DNA from: Stercorarius parasiticus
Lineage: Eukaryota; Chordata; Aves; Charadriiformes; Stercorariidae
Direction: 5' to 3'
DNA: 64,000 nucleotides
Assembly (NCBI GenBank): GCA_013396915.1
Contig: VWZL01001940.1
Span: forward strand, 606,896-670,895
In this document: piece by piece, positions 23,001 to 36,010 of the stretch
Layout: each line of letters begins with the position of its first letter
Position numbering within the stretch: position 1 is the first letter of the stretch
Notes under the pieces: model-generated
The model's database searches: none
Seen by the model: the letters and a program-made list of their open reading frames with translations, nothing else
What the model was told of the DNA's origin: nothing
Program-made: the position numbers and the translations under genes

Positions 23001-25886
23001 ATACAAGATATTTTGTCCACTGTACACATTCATTACTTCCTACATTAGGCAGCAAAACAGGAGTGAGAAGAGACAACAACAGCCTCTGCTGGCAAGAGAT
23101 GGGGGGTGGAGACCAGGTCTATACACAGAAGACGAAGGGTGTCTCAATTTAAAATCATGACACTGAATTTAAAATTACAACTTCACGAATAAAAAAAAAA
23201 GTCTTGAAACTTTGGGGATTAAGTTTTAATTTCTCCCTCATTTCAAGTCTAGGTCAGGAATGTAAAGAAAGAGGCAACCTTAAGCCTCCCATTTATCAGT
23301 TTTTGCTCCTCACTCTCCCTATCCAGGATGGTTTGTCCTACTAAAGTCTAGCAGAGGGTTCAAAATGCAGAAAGTCTCCTCACTTTGCATTACCCTGAAA
23401 AGCATGTTCTCATCTCAAAAATACTGAAAGACAGAAATCATCGGTCAGGTCTCCAGGACGTTAAACACTTTCCACCCAAATGCCAACGCACCCCCAGTAA
23501 CCCACCGCAGTTCGGGAGGCAGATGCCCAAATTCTGCCAGCAAGGCTTAACACTAGGCAAATTTCCAGCGTGGCTTTACCACAGTCTCACTCGCTGAACT
23601 GGCAAAACCCACCTAACTCAGGAAAAGGGAAAAGTTTTCTCTCAGTTTACCAGGTTGAACCTCTTCCCTGACATATAAGGCGAATGTCCCAGCCTGGCTG
23701 TCCCTTTCAGGAGCAGAGCATCGCTAGGTCAGCTCACCCACAGTTAAGGTGGGTGAAGTTTCACCTCCCACAGTTAAAACCCCAAGTTACGCTCTGGGGC
23801 ATTGGGGAGGGAGTGCCACAGCCTTCCTGGCTGTGAACTGCAGTGAGCCCTGCGAGGTGACAACCAGTGCAGCAAGGTACTGTGGGACCTCATGGCACCC
23901 ACACAGGGTTGGTGAAATGTGTTCCTCATCTTCCATTACAGCTCCCCCCACCAAAGGCACCCAGGACCTCCCTTTGCAAAGGGAGTGCCTTGAATTAGGA
24001 GCTACCTCCTTCCAGTCCCACATCCCCTCCCTATGAGATGGGGTAAACCAGTCCTTGGGCCTCACACCCAGAGCAAGAACCCCCTGTGGATGCTGGGCTT
24101 CATGCAATCTTCAGGAACCCCTTCTGCCCAGTTCCCCCAGCCCAGCTTCTTCCCCTCTGCCTCCCTCCAGCTTCTTGGTAGCAACAAAGGAGTGTGAAGC
24201 AGCACCGGTATCCTGCAGCATCTTTCCTGCTCTGCCTCTCCACCCAAGGCCACAGCTGTCCATCCTCAGCACTGGTTCCTCGACAGAGGCAGAGGCCAGT
24301 ACAAGGCATGCAGTAGGGTTAAGTTAAAACTCATGCTTCTCTGCAAAGGACAGAAGCAACTAAAGGCCAACACACATAGAAGGGCAGGGGAGTGTGGGTG
24401 GATGTGTTCCTCAAACCTCCACAGAGGCCAAAACTCCCTCCCTAACATCACAAGTGACTTTGCCTGCCACTCAGCTCCAGCACCACATCCTCCCCATCAC
24501 CCCTTCTTAAGCCCACAGCCCCCACATTTACTGTCCCCTGCACACCAGGCAGACACGACAGGCATTCTTCTGAATTCAGTGTTGATCCCATCATAAACAC
24601 ACACAGCTACATGATGTAGCAAAGAAGAGCTTAAGAGCTTGACCAGAATTTGAAAGCACATTGAAATGGGTATTTCAGAGCAAGAGCCACAAGAGGGGAA
24701 GAAGGGGCTGCTTCTGGACAAAGGATAACGGGGTGAATTCAAACACTCTACACTTCAGTGACAAAGCTCAGAAGCTAACTTAATTTAATCCATTTATATT
24801 TCATATAAAAATAGCCCCATAAGGAAGGCAAGGGTTACTCTTTTTCAGGGGAATAGATCGATTCAGGATCAATGGGGTTTGCTTGTTTAAGCAACTGCAG
24901 TTAAACCAGTGCAACTTGTGTTTAGAGAAGCTGTATATTGGCAGATGAGATCATCTGACATTTCAGTTAATCCTGCACTTTCATCTAGGCTACCCACCAG
25001 GTATTTGTAAAGTCTCTGCCATAGCCATTAGCTCCTTATCACAGCTGTTGTGGGAGCAAACACTTTGTAATCACTTTCCCACTGCTGACTCTCCGGCTTG
25101 TCCCAAGTTTAGGAAGAATCACGGATGCTTCCTCCAACCCCAAGAGGAACACCCTCTACTGCAAGCAGCACCCCCTAAACTTTGTTCCAGTACCAGAATT
25201 CACGGGGGATGCAAGGTCCCATTGCCTTTCCCCAAGCACAGATGCACAGCCCCAGGCATTTTTTCCACAGTGCTTCCCATCCCTGTCTTCGCACATCCCC
25301 CTAACATACCCCCACCCCATGAACCATATGCTGAAACACAGGACGGAACTGATCCAAGTTAAAACTCACTCCGTAAAGAAAAAGGTTACTTTTAAAGTTT
25401 GTCCCATTTACAGATCTAGTTTACTGCACAAGCCAACAAGTTCAACTGGTACAAGTGAGGAGATGAGGCAGGGCAGGACATCGATATGCCAACAGTATCC
25501 TAAGAAGAAATTGGAGGGGCTTTTTTTTCCCCACCCCTGGAGCTATGAGGGCACATCTCAACACCAGCATGCAGCGGACCACATGGTGTGTAGGAATATA
25601 TTGATTTGCACAGCAGAGACACCACCCCTGTTGGAGTTCCTATCGCTTCTGCCCTTAGGCTGAGGGTGTCCATCCGCAGTGGCTCCTGGGCTGCCCATGC
25701 TAAGGCACCAGCCGGGCACACACAAGAGCAGGGGATTGCAAGGACACGAAACCCTGACCTGCAGCAGCTACAGCTCTTCCCCAGCTTTTGGAAACCTGTT
25801 GCAAGACTGCCCTACAGAAAAACAAGAGAGATGTTTCAACCAGCAGCAGCAGTCAGTTCAGATTCCAAGAGGCATTAGGCTGATTT

Positions 25887-25905
25887 AAAAAAAAAAAAAA
25901 AAAAA
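25887..25905 (+). repeat. A19 homopolymer
   Basis: A run of about 19 A follows GCTGATTT. I see no retroposed sequence directly upstream, so it is recorded only as a homopolymer. Confidence 0.8.
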
Positions 25906-26112
25906 TCTTGACTTGAGCCTTCAAAGCAAGTCTTTCCCCTGCTGTGAAGGTTACTACATGGGACAGCCTCACTCCCAAGCATCTGTCTGTGCAATTTTCA
26001 CTTGCATACAGAAAGATATCGGTCCTGCTCTCCCACTACCACTCATAGAGTTTAAAGCCTCAAGGGTAAAATCCACTTTAGACACCAAACCTGAGTGATC
26101 CCAGCTCATACA

Positions 26113-26206
26113 GGAAAAAAAAAAAAGAGTAAAGTGAGAGCAAAGATATTTTCTTGTCAATAAAAAAAAAAACCAAACCCAACAACAACAAAACCCAAAA
26201 CTCTTT
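26113..26206. repeat. A-rich and A/C-rich tract
   Basis: Two A-runs (about 12 bases near 26116 and 12 bases near 26162) are followed by CCAAACCCAACAACAACAAA. It belongs to the same A/C-rich type as 13745-13910. Confidence 0.6.
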
Positions 26207-27476
26207 AAAACCCATTCCCTTCCTCCTAGAGTCACACTCCTCTGCTGCATTTACTCCAAGTCAGAGAGCAAAGGGTTAACCCTGACAGGACCCTCTGCAG
26301 AAACAGAGGAGAAACGTGGAACTGGCAAGGAACTTAAAGGACACCAAGCCCTAAATACCCTTGAGTGCTCTAATGTGTCCATTACCTTAAACCCTGGGCT
26401 GGACCCCCTCCCTACACCAAGAAACATGCATGTATCCCCTAGCATCCGTGGAGTTCTTATGCGGATACTGTAACTTCATATTTTCTCTTAAGCAAACCAA
26501 AGTTGTACTGGTGCTGGAATCAGGACTGTATGAATAAGCTCAGTGTTGAACGTGCTGCAGAGTTTGTCATCATGAATACATTTGTGTTGACATGAAACCA
26601 CAGATCTTTGTTCAGGCTCTCTCCGGAACATTGCAAGAGAGCCAAGGCATGCGCGTGTGCCCTGCAGGCTCCTCCGATACCATGCTCAGCAGAGTTGCTG
26701 CAAATTGACAACAAAGCGAGGCTGAAAGCAGCAAGTGTGCTTCTCTCCGCACCTCTACCAGGGTGCTGTGAAGTCAGGACACCTGGCAGGGAAAGGGAAA
26801 CGTGCACATCTCCAAACAGAAACTACCAAAGGCCACCACACTGCACATATGATGTCCCCACTACAGGTCAGAAAGTACCTTCCCCAACCTTCTGACCTCT
26901 CCCCAATTTCAAGTGAGCCACGGAGCAGCTGGCATCAGTACAGAAGGAAAGCCGTGCCTGGCAGGAATACCACTCCCTTCATCCCACCTGAATCTCCTTT
27001 TTGGAGAGATGAACTAAGAGCCTCTGAAGAGCTGTGTCAAAAGGCCAAAGGGTGAAGCTTGCACTTCACAGCTTGAATCCATCCAACACCTCACCACTTC
27101 TGAAGTGAGAGGAGGTCCTGCTCAGCCAGCATTGCTTTGCTCTCCTGACTCGTTCTCCCTGCCTCTCCCCCCTCATCCTGTGTTGACTCTGGCATTTATC
27201 CCTCCAAGGCAAGCACATTCACTAAGAGTAACCTGGCAAAATAGAAAGCAAACAGCATTTTCCCCAGTTATTAAATCAAATCAGCTGGCTGCAAGAGGAG
27301 ACAAACAGCCGAGTGGGTGCACAGGGACCGGCAGGCCCGCATGGACAGGGGCCCCTCTGCCTTCACCCCAACGCAACAGTGCAGCAGCACCACTGCAGAA
27401 GAGAGAGGGAGGGAGGCTGTTTCCCCTTCCACCAGCACCAACATGACGAATCAAAGCAGGAAATCAACCTGAGTTT

Positions 27477-27524
27477 AAAAAAAAAAAAAAACAAAAAAAA
27501 ACAAAAAAAAAAACACAACAAAAA
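27477..27524 (+). repeat. A-rich tract with interspersed C
   Basis: About 48 bases are almost all A, interrupted by single C residues and ending CACAACAAAAATG. It is low-complexity sequence, possibly a decayed A-tail, but no parent retrocopy is recognised next to it. Confidence 0.7.
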
Positions 27525-30500
27525 TGCATTCAGCTTTAACTCATGCCAATTCCTAGTTTTCTACCAAATATCCTAAGAGACAAGGAAAGCAAAGGAGGAA
27601 GCAGGGACAGGCAGGACACCTCCCTCCACCCCAGCACCAGTTTAGGCTGTCTTAGGGACCACTGGTGGAATGACAGCGTACACAGAGAGCAGGCAGGAAG
27701 ACAGTGTAGCCCGCCAGTGAGCAGGAGCCCGGCACTGCGCAGCTCCAGCCTGACGCATCCCATTTTATCTTTCTTTTCCAAGTTAAAGAAGAAACATGCC
27801 AGAATAAACTCAGTGGGAGCCGAGGTCTCTCAAAAGAGCCACCAATCACTCTGTCGCCTATTATTTTGCTCCTGTGCAAGGCAGCGGTGCCAGCTCCTAC
27901 TTGAGTTCTTGCACTTGAGGGAGCTGCTCCGTCTCGCAGCTCTCCCCAAGGATGCTGCATGTTCCAGCCGGGGCTGTGAGCTGTTCAAGAGCGCCTTGCG
28001 CTTTCTTTTTGGCTGGCACCTGTACTGACCCCTCGGAGAGATGATCCTCATCTCCTGCAGATGCCAAGACGCACTTTGCTCACAGCTCCATCCTGCCCAA
28101 GTGGAGGTGAAGCTCTGCCAGGAGGCCTCCAGCATTCTTACTTCTCCATAACCCTTTCAGGAATCTTCAATGAGAGTTTTCACTCTTGCTGTTTGCACAA
28201 GATATTTCAGAGTCATTGATGCCCTCTGAGTTTCAAAGCAAAACGCACGTTATGACACATGACTATGTGAGAGCACTGCAACACACACCACGAAGAGTGG
28301 GAATCTGCTGCTAGTCAGTTCTTCCATTACTTAGAAACGGCAAATGGTAACTCAGAAAAGCACGTCCACTGACAGGTGCTCGATACAAACACACACTTCT
28401 GTACCTTCTCTGGAAGGCAGACATGGGCAAATCAAAGTTTAAAAGCCACTTGCCATAGAAGTACAGGGAATTCTTCAGGTACTGATCTTTTGCAAGGCAA
28501 CAGGTAAGAATAGATTTCCAGATCTAAATGATGTATTTCATGAAGTGATTAAGGTTTACACAATAACAACTGAAATCTTCAAGGTACAGGATGGCAAGAT
28601 CCCCACCTACAAAGGCTATTGCATTACTAACAACACTTACTGATCCCCCCCCGTAACTGGTACTAACGCATTTTTAATTCACATAGTGCAGGTTTAAAAA
28701 GACTAAGAAACATCTTTTCCTTTTAATATGTAACCCTCTGCATTATATATAAAAACATGCATTGTATAATACCCAAAGGTGAATAGAAGTTTTTATTGTT
28801 TGGGGAAGAGCTGGAGCTGACATATAATAACTTAGCTGTTGAATGCTGCCTAAAGCAGTTTTGGACCAAGTCTAAATGTATTTACTTCTAATGAAGTGAG
28901 ATTAAACAAGTGCTTCCATTCCCAACCCTGTATTTTCTTTATCAATGCAGACCTTATATTTATTGCATAGGGTAAAATCCCCTGTTTACAGTACCCATGA
29001 TGACAGTTAAACAAAATAAGACAAGGGAGGCAACTGGCTCCCATAGTTTAAAAAACTCTCGCTGGTTCATTGATATTACTCAGGCTCACAGTGTAATCGT
29101 AAATGCACAGCTGCTATACAACAACAAAATACCTTTGTGGCACAAGAGAATACAAACAAAATTGAGAGTCAGAAGAAAAGCTTTTTCCACCTTCCTTCCC
29201 CACTGCTGGCACTGGTGTCTCAAGCAGCAGCTCAAAGACGTTTGAAGAACTCTGCTGCCCATCTCCACTTCCTTCTGCATGTGACTTCTCCCCGAGTCAG
29301 CAGATAATGCTTGTGATCCCCTTTCATTCCTGTTTTCTGAGGATTGCCTAGAGTAGTTGGTACCTCATAGAAATACCATCTTTATACACACTATAGCAGC
29401 ATTAAATGCAGCAGAACGTTTTAGACTGTAATCCTGCAAGTTGAGGAATGTTTTTTAATTAAAAACTTATAAATTAAGCAGCGGTTAGCTCTTCCTATAC
29501 ATGACTACACCCGGCTGGTGCTATAATCTATATGCAAATAAAGTTCTGAGGGCATTTTTGTATCTGCCTAGGGAAACAAAGGCGACTATTTGGGTTTCTA
29601 TACAGAGCAGCAGCACTGGAAACAGGCTGAAGGGCCTTATTGCCTCAGAATAACTGTAGGTGCTGCGCTACAAAACCCCACAGTATCACACATTACAACA
29701 GTGTGAAAAATATTGCTTTAAAAATTACCCAGTTAAAGATTAATCATCCAGCAATGATTACAAAGGTCACTTTGCAGTGATAAAAATTATTACCATTAGA
29801 AGAACTGGAAGAGAAAATGAGAAAAAGCATGGATAGCAATACAGTTTCCTGTTCTTTAAGGTAATCAAGTTCAACCCATACTAAGTTTGAATTTTTTTTT
29901 TTATTTATTTGATTTTAAACTTTTTAAGAACTCATCTCATCCAAGATGCCTTTCCAGTTTAAGAGCTAGCAGTAAAGCAAAAGCTGTGGCCTACATTTTC
30001 TCCACAGCCCAGGCCAGACTGAACAATAAAGCCAGAACAGATGTTGAGGCCTCGCCTTGATTTTTTTTTTCTCCCCCTGAATAATAGGAGTTCACTCATT
30101 CTTTCCTGCAAGCAGGTGGCACCAATGTGCAGCCATAGATGAGGTCTGAATAACTATACAAGCAAACAGCCTTTCAATATACACTCTAAGTGTGTAAAAT
30201 TATTTTTTCTGCATGCGTGCAATTCCAATTCGAGCTCTGCAGTGAGTTCTGCATACACAAGCCCCGCAGCCCCTACAGGAGCAGGAAATACATTAACATA
30301 ACATCAGAAGCATGAATGTTCCCCCCACACAGACTCAGTATTGAGAAGCACACCTCTGCTAATCACAATGGGGTTTTGTCTAGACATGGCTGGGGTTTTG
30401 TACTGCAATGTGAAAGGGTTGGAGTTTGCTTAAAGAGAGAGTTAAGTATAAAATTAAGAGGAGAAAATGCACATTTGATTAAGATTTTACCATAGACCTC

Positions 30501-30824
30501 TCACAAGCCTTTTTAAGAATGTAAAAAATGTGCACCATCTGCTTTTTTTAAAAAGGGGAAGGCTAGTAACTGTACTACAGTAATCCTGAACACAAAACCA
30601 AAAAGGAGGCAACCAGAACAAAGCAAAATCCAGCAGCGCACACGTGGGGTCGGACCTACGAGGTTCACCTGCCCTCCCAAGGACATTTCTCCCCCCTCAA
30701 CATCACTGAGAGCATCCCTGGCCTCCCCAGCCTGCACGTCTGAGCTGCAGCAGCTCCAAAGCTCCATCAGCAGGACTGGGATGGGACTGGACCCGTGCTG
30801 CCCTACCAGTCCGTAGCAACAACA

Positions 30825-30945
30825 GCAACCACCACACGTGGGGCCAGGTGGGCCCCACACACCCTGTGGCTACCACCCCACAACCCGTGGCTGCCATGCT
30901 GGGCCCCACATGCTGCCACCAACCCTGGGAACCACCGCACACTCC
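30825..30945. repeat. G+C-rich imperfect internal repeat
   Basis: A G+C-rich patch carries repeated words: GTGGGCCCCACA near 30847 and CTGGGCCCCACATGCTGCC near 30899, plus CTGTGGCTACCA and CCGTGGCTGCCA. It looks like a degenerate minisatellite of roughly 40-50 bp units. No coding match is recognised. Confidence 0.4.
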
Positions 30946-31049
30946 CAACCCTACAAAAAAACATCAATTGCAGGACCTCCAGAGCCACACAGTGAACCAT
31001 TTTAAACTTTGTTAAAAATAGGTAAATGCATGCACACAATTAGTTCTGA

Positions 31050-31080
31050 GAGCCAAGCTACAAGCTGAGCCAAGCTACAA
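31050..31080. repeat. 14-bp direct repeat, 17-bp period
   Basis: GAGCCAAGCTACAA occurs at 31050-31063 and again at 31067-31080. A third GAGCCAA follows at 31082. It is a short local duplication. Confidence 0.7.
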
Positions 31081-31699
31081 CGAGCCAACTACTGTTAGTT
31101 TCTGTTCAACCTCCCTGAACGCTGCTGCCCCAACAAGAAGATATTTCCTTCCTTCCCTCCATGCTATTTCCCTCCCACTTTCATTTAGGTGACCAAAAAG
31201 TCACCCAGGCACACCTACATGTATGCAAGTAAGATTCACGTATAGAATTTAATATACAAAAAAGGAGCCACAATAACATAGCACAGTTCCCTCAAGTGCC
31301 AGGCCTCGTGCTGCCGACAAATATCTAGGCACTGCCAAATCTATTTGAAGCCAAACAGTCTAGTGATGAGGAAGCAAATAAGGCAAACACATCTTCCTCT
31401 CTTTCCATCATAGATAGATCTTGATTCCGCTGCCTCCCCTGTTCCTTGACAATCAGCAACTCCTACACGCACGGCTCCACACTCATATGGTCTCCCATTT
31501 CTTTACTAAGCCCTCAGCTCTTCCCACCCCTCTGTTGTGTTCCCTTATCCCCAGCAGGAAGAGCTGTTTGGGCCCAGTCCTGCCCATTTTTCACAGGAAG
31601 CACTTAGGAATAACGAGACCAGGACCAGCAGAGAGACTTCCCAAGCCTGGCGCTATATCTGCATCATTGGATTTAATGGCTCTTCATGGGAGGAGGGGA

Positions 31700-32420
31700 G
31701 GGGGAGAAAGTCCATCAACTAGTCTAATCCTTTTTGAACCCATTTGTAATTTTGGCATCTACAACATCCTGTGGCAGAGTGCTTCAATTTAATTATATGT
31801 TTGTTGTCTGAAGGAGAACAAAGAAAGCCCATGCACACACTCCCTTCTCGTCTCTGGAGCTGCTACCCCGTCATTTCATTTGGTGGCCCCATTTCCTGCC
31901 TTATGAGAAGCAGAGAATAACTGCGCCCTGTTCACCTCCTCTGTGTCTCTTGCTGTTTTACAGACCCTCTACCACGCTCCTCTCGGTCATCTGTTTTCCA
32001 AGCTAGACAGTCTGGGCTTTTCTGCTTCTCCCTCCTACAGAGACAGGGAAGAACAATTCCTGTACTTTATCTAGTTATCTTACAGCTCTGAGAAGCATGT
32101 ATGCATGGGAGAGGGATGGAAATGGGACACAACCAGAACGGTACACAGTGTTCGAGAAGAGGGTACACCACAGGATTTATAAAACCTGCCATAATGAGGC
32201 TCTGTTTTGTTCTCATATGCTTTCATAACAGCTTTTAACAATACTCTTGCCTTTTCACTATTACCATTGAGTCGATGAAAAAAACACTATGACTCCCAAG
32301 ATCTTTATCTGGAAAGGCAACGGCTAATTTAGAGACCACTACCGTACACATACAGTTAAGGGCTGTTCCACCCTACCCTTCGCCCCTCCCCAAATATTAC
32401 TTAGCACATAACAACAAGTG
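31700..32420 (-). mobile_element. Ancient CR1-like LINE relic
   Basis: The plus strand matches, in order, the reverse complement of an old CR1 type known from turtles, crocodilians and birds. The segments are: CTTTTTGAACCCATTTGTAA and ACAACATCCTGTGGCA (about 31727-31776); CATTTGGTGGCCCC with TTATGAGAAG (about 31878-31912); TCTTTTCCAAGCT-like text (about 31990); ACACAGTGTTCGAGAAG and CACAGGATTTATAAA (about 32143-32184); GACTCCCAAGATCTTTATCTGG and GGCTAATTTAGAGACCA (about 32291-32338). Order and spacing fit the CR1 ORF2 C-terminal half. All coding potential is lost. The boundaries are approximate and the match is from memory. Confidence 0.7.
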
Positions 32421-35369
32421 TCACCTGTCATTTTTATAGCCATGCTGTCACAAGACTGAACAGGTTGCCCATTCCACCATTCAGCAAATATCCACGCTAC
32501 CCCTGCAGCCCCCTCCTCCTGTTCACATACTGTCTTTTACACACTGACAAAAGGACAATCCAGCTGTTAGTAGCAGAAATAAAAAGCGAGAAACAAAAAT
32601 AACAAGATACATAATTTGAAATGGAGAATACACAACCATTGCTTTATTCGGAGAGTAAGAAGTGCATGGTGGCTCCCCTCCAACCCCCAGTTCTGTGAAA
32701 CCTCTTGCTTCCCAAGGCTTCTTCCCCCAAGAGACATGACCCAAGGAGCAAGAATTCAACAGAGGGTTTCTCAGACCTTGCGGCTCTCCCCATTCCCTTT
32801 CCCATTTAACAGCAATGCTGTTTAGACCACCGACCCAAGTACTCCCCACTCCCTGTCTCCAGCCACCCTTTCCCACTCCCCAGCACCCTTTGGGGAATGA
32901 GGAGAGGAACAGAAAATGGGGGCGAGGGACCAGTGCTTGTGCTTCTGCTCAGCAGAGACACTCCCACCACCCCAGCTTTAGAAAGCCCTGAACCTCCTTA
33001 CTCATAGCGCAGACCTGGTTTCCCCCACAAAGCTTCAAACTTGGCCTTCATAGGCCTGCACAAGCACTGGCAACCCAAACAAGCAGCGTTTTACTCATCT
33101 TTCCCACTCACTAAGGACCAGCTGGCCTGTTTCTATTGCCCACAATGCAAGGAGAAAGAAGAAAAAAAAAAGCCAGTGTCTTAAGTGTTCGCAAAGCAGA
33201 GGGATTACTTTTTGATATTTTTAGCAGCACCTCTTTCCCTTCCCACCCATCCAAAGTTCACGCGACAGCATCCTTTTGAGATAGCTTACACTGATTAGTG
33301 GAAGTAATGAGTGCCTAGAAAGCACCAGCAATATAAAATGTAGATTTTTGGTTAACAAAGTAACTGGCTTATTTTTTCCACCACACTTCAAAAACCCTCG
33401 CCAAGAGATAGTCAGAAACAGATCTGACTAACCAGAACCTGGTCTCCAATGAGTATAGGGTGTGGGCACTTTTCCTCCTCCTCACCCTGTATCTCGGGAG
33501 TTCAGGAAAAAAATCAAAAAAAAAAAAACACTCACAGAAAACCAGCTATCCTCAACGGCTTGTGAACTAAGGCTTGTGGATGACCGTGTTACTGCTTGAT
33601 GATACAGTACTGTGAAGGGCATGCAGATAGGACACACTAGTGTCTCCATCCAGACAAGAGTCCACTCAAAAGGTCAAATGAGAGAGAAATTCCACTTTAC
33701 TGTACTCTTGGCAGCAACAAATCATTTTACAGAGCAGAATGAATCAATCAGCAACAGCTAAGCACAGTCAGCTCTCAAAAACAGTAAAGATATCTCACAT
33801 TATTATTATTCTTTTAAACCTGGGTCAAACACCAACACTTTTCAAGGCTGTAAGCAGACAAGCCCATCACACTACAGTGGCAGACACACATCTTCCAAAC
33901 CCAGCTGTGGAGAGGCCGGACATCCGGGAAGGTATCACCACCTCCCTGTTGGAGCTGGTATCCTCCAAGAGCAGCAGAACTGGGCCCTACAAGCACACCC
34001 AGGGGAGTTCTGAGCTCTGTGCTGAAGTCACCTAAACTAACCCAGACACTTCTACCCAAAGCTAGTTTTGTAGAGGTTACACGAGTGGCCCAGCTAGCAG
34101 AGCGACAGAGATAGCAACCTCTGAAAAGAGGGCCCAGCTTCTTCTCCCGGTGCAGCCAACTCCAGAAGCAGACATCTATCCTCAGGCCAACGTGAGCATA
34201 CGAGAAGCTTATATATCATATCAAATCCCACCCAGCACTGAGTCATGCACCAATGTGGTGTGCAACTGCAATCAACAGGCTGTGAGCATGCCCAGTTTAA
34301 CCCACACAAATCCGACTTCTGAACGTCTGTGACGGCTGCATATCCTCCTCTCACCCCCATCCATGACAGTCTTCCAGGTCCTTATCCTCATAGCACCCCT
34401 ACCAGCAGATGAGAGCTTTTATCAACACATACACATGCAAAGCGCCGAGTGCCAGGCTGGCAGGAGTAGAGCCAGGTTTCCCAGGCCCCATGCTAGAGCC
34501 CCAACTGCAGGTCATCCTTCCTCATCATCCCACTCTCCAAAATGCTGAAATCAAGTAGGAGCCCACAAATAACACATTTGTAATATTTCAAATCAGATCT
34601 TGAAAACTCAGTTTGCTTCCAGCTCTCCTTGGAGCTGACTTGTGTTCATTAGCTCACAAGCTCCCCAAGGCACAGACAGTCCCCCTCCTTCTGTTTGCAC
34701 AGGGCCTGGCTCAACAGGGTGCTGTAAGGATAATATTCATACCCAAAAACACAAAGTCAGATTTAACATGCCCTTGAAATGCAGGCAGTTCCTGGATCAC
34801 ATTTTTCTGACAGATTTCACAAGTCAGTTTGTTTTTTCCCATTTTTGCCAAACTCGGAGGCACTAAGGACTATATTTAAAATGTAGCTAACAATCATGGC
34901 AAACCTTAAAATTCTGTTTTTAACATTCAACTTTTAGTAAGAGACTATTCAAAACAAGTTATCTGGTTCCTCTCCTTCACCTGCCTTCAAAAGAGTCTCA
35001 GAACTAGTTTGTCTTGCATCTGCATTAATAATTTCAGAGCAAGAAAGCAGTATGATAACCACGAGAGAGGCTAAACACTTAATTCATCGCTGCTCTGCAC
35101 CAAGCACTGCCTTGCATTCATTCTGCACTACTGGTCTGCCCATACTCCTACGCTGAACGTAACTGATCCTAAGAGGTGCCAAGTAACAGCAAATCAAACT
35201 CTGGAGAGACAGGCTCTCAGCAATAAGCACACTTGCAGCCCAGAGGAACAAAAGAGGGGCACAGCCCTGCAAAGATGTTGGATTTTCCTGAGCTGCCTCT
35301 GCTTTGGGATTACAAATGCTCCTTCTGCAGTGCCAGCATTTGCATACCACAGCATTTACAAAGAAATCA

Positions 35370-36010
35370 ATCGGGACACAAGCACGAAGGTGAACAGGGA
35401 GAAGAGGCCCATAGTGCTTGGGGCACTCCGCAGAAAAGCATGCAGCTTTCTGCTCCGCTTAGACGCTCCAGGGAAAAGCAAACCGGTTACGACCCATCCA
35501 CGTCTAAAGCGCAATCCCTTTCCCCACCTTGTTTAACAAAGGGGACAGAAGTTTGCAGGCACAAGGCCTCACAAGCTCTCTGAAACGCAACCACCACGTG
35601 GCGAGCGTCAGGAGCAGAGCTCACACAAAGAGCCGGGAGGCAGCGGGAGACGGAGGGGAGAGGGCTGGGAAAGCCTCCGCAGCCAGGCGACAGGGAAGGG
35701 GAGACCGAGCCTTATTCTCCAGCCATCACCACAAGGACTCGAGCACAAAGGGGATGGGGAGGCTAAGCAGATAAAGAGAAGCCAGCCGAACACTAGTCTG
35801 GCAGTGTAGATAAACGGAGAAGCCAGGACCCTGCTGGAAAGAGAAGAGTGTGGTTTGGAAGGGAGCTGAGGGAGGAACCCGGCTTGGCACTGCCCCGGGA
35901 GGGGAAGGAGGAGACGCTTCCCAACAAGGCAGAAGAACGCGGTTTGCACTGCACTTACCTGCACTGTAGCACGTCCCTCGTACCGCGCACACTGCAGCAC
36001 GGTCCTCCTC
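35370..36010. promoter_or_regulatory. Intragenic CpG-dense block (CpG-island-like)
   Basis: By eye I count 23 CpG dinucleotides between 35585 and 36001 and about nine more from 35370 to 35520, in locally G+C-rich sequence. CpG is sparse over most of the window. At 35953-35962 the minus strand reads GCAG|GTAAGT, a near-consensus splice donor in RCOR1 orientation (last exon base 35959). An exon ending here would have phase 1 if read in the frame open since a TAG near 36030. This is compatible with the 84-nt exon, which begins with two codon bases. There is no ATG in that frame, so if transcribed it would be a non-coding first exon or give a shorter protein. Alternatives are an enhancer or an unmethylated orphan CpG island. 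Confidence 0.5.

Noticed and set aside
24265..24290. REST (RE1)-like split half-sites, CTCAGCACT and CGACAGAGGC, spaced by seven bases.
   Set aside because: The right half has several mismatches to the GGACAGCGCC consensus I remember. CoREST autoregulation would be appealing, but the match is too weak.
27543..28130. Overlapping open frames on both strands, including a basic PKRKRK stretch on the minus strand.
   Set aside because: The basic cluster alone looks like a nuclear signal, but no family is recognised, splice sites were not convincing, and opposite-strand frames overlap. It could be conserved non-coding DNA, but I have no support.
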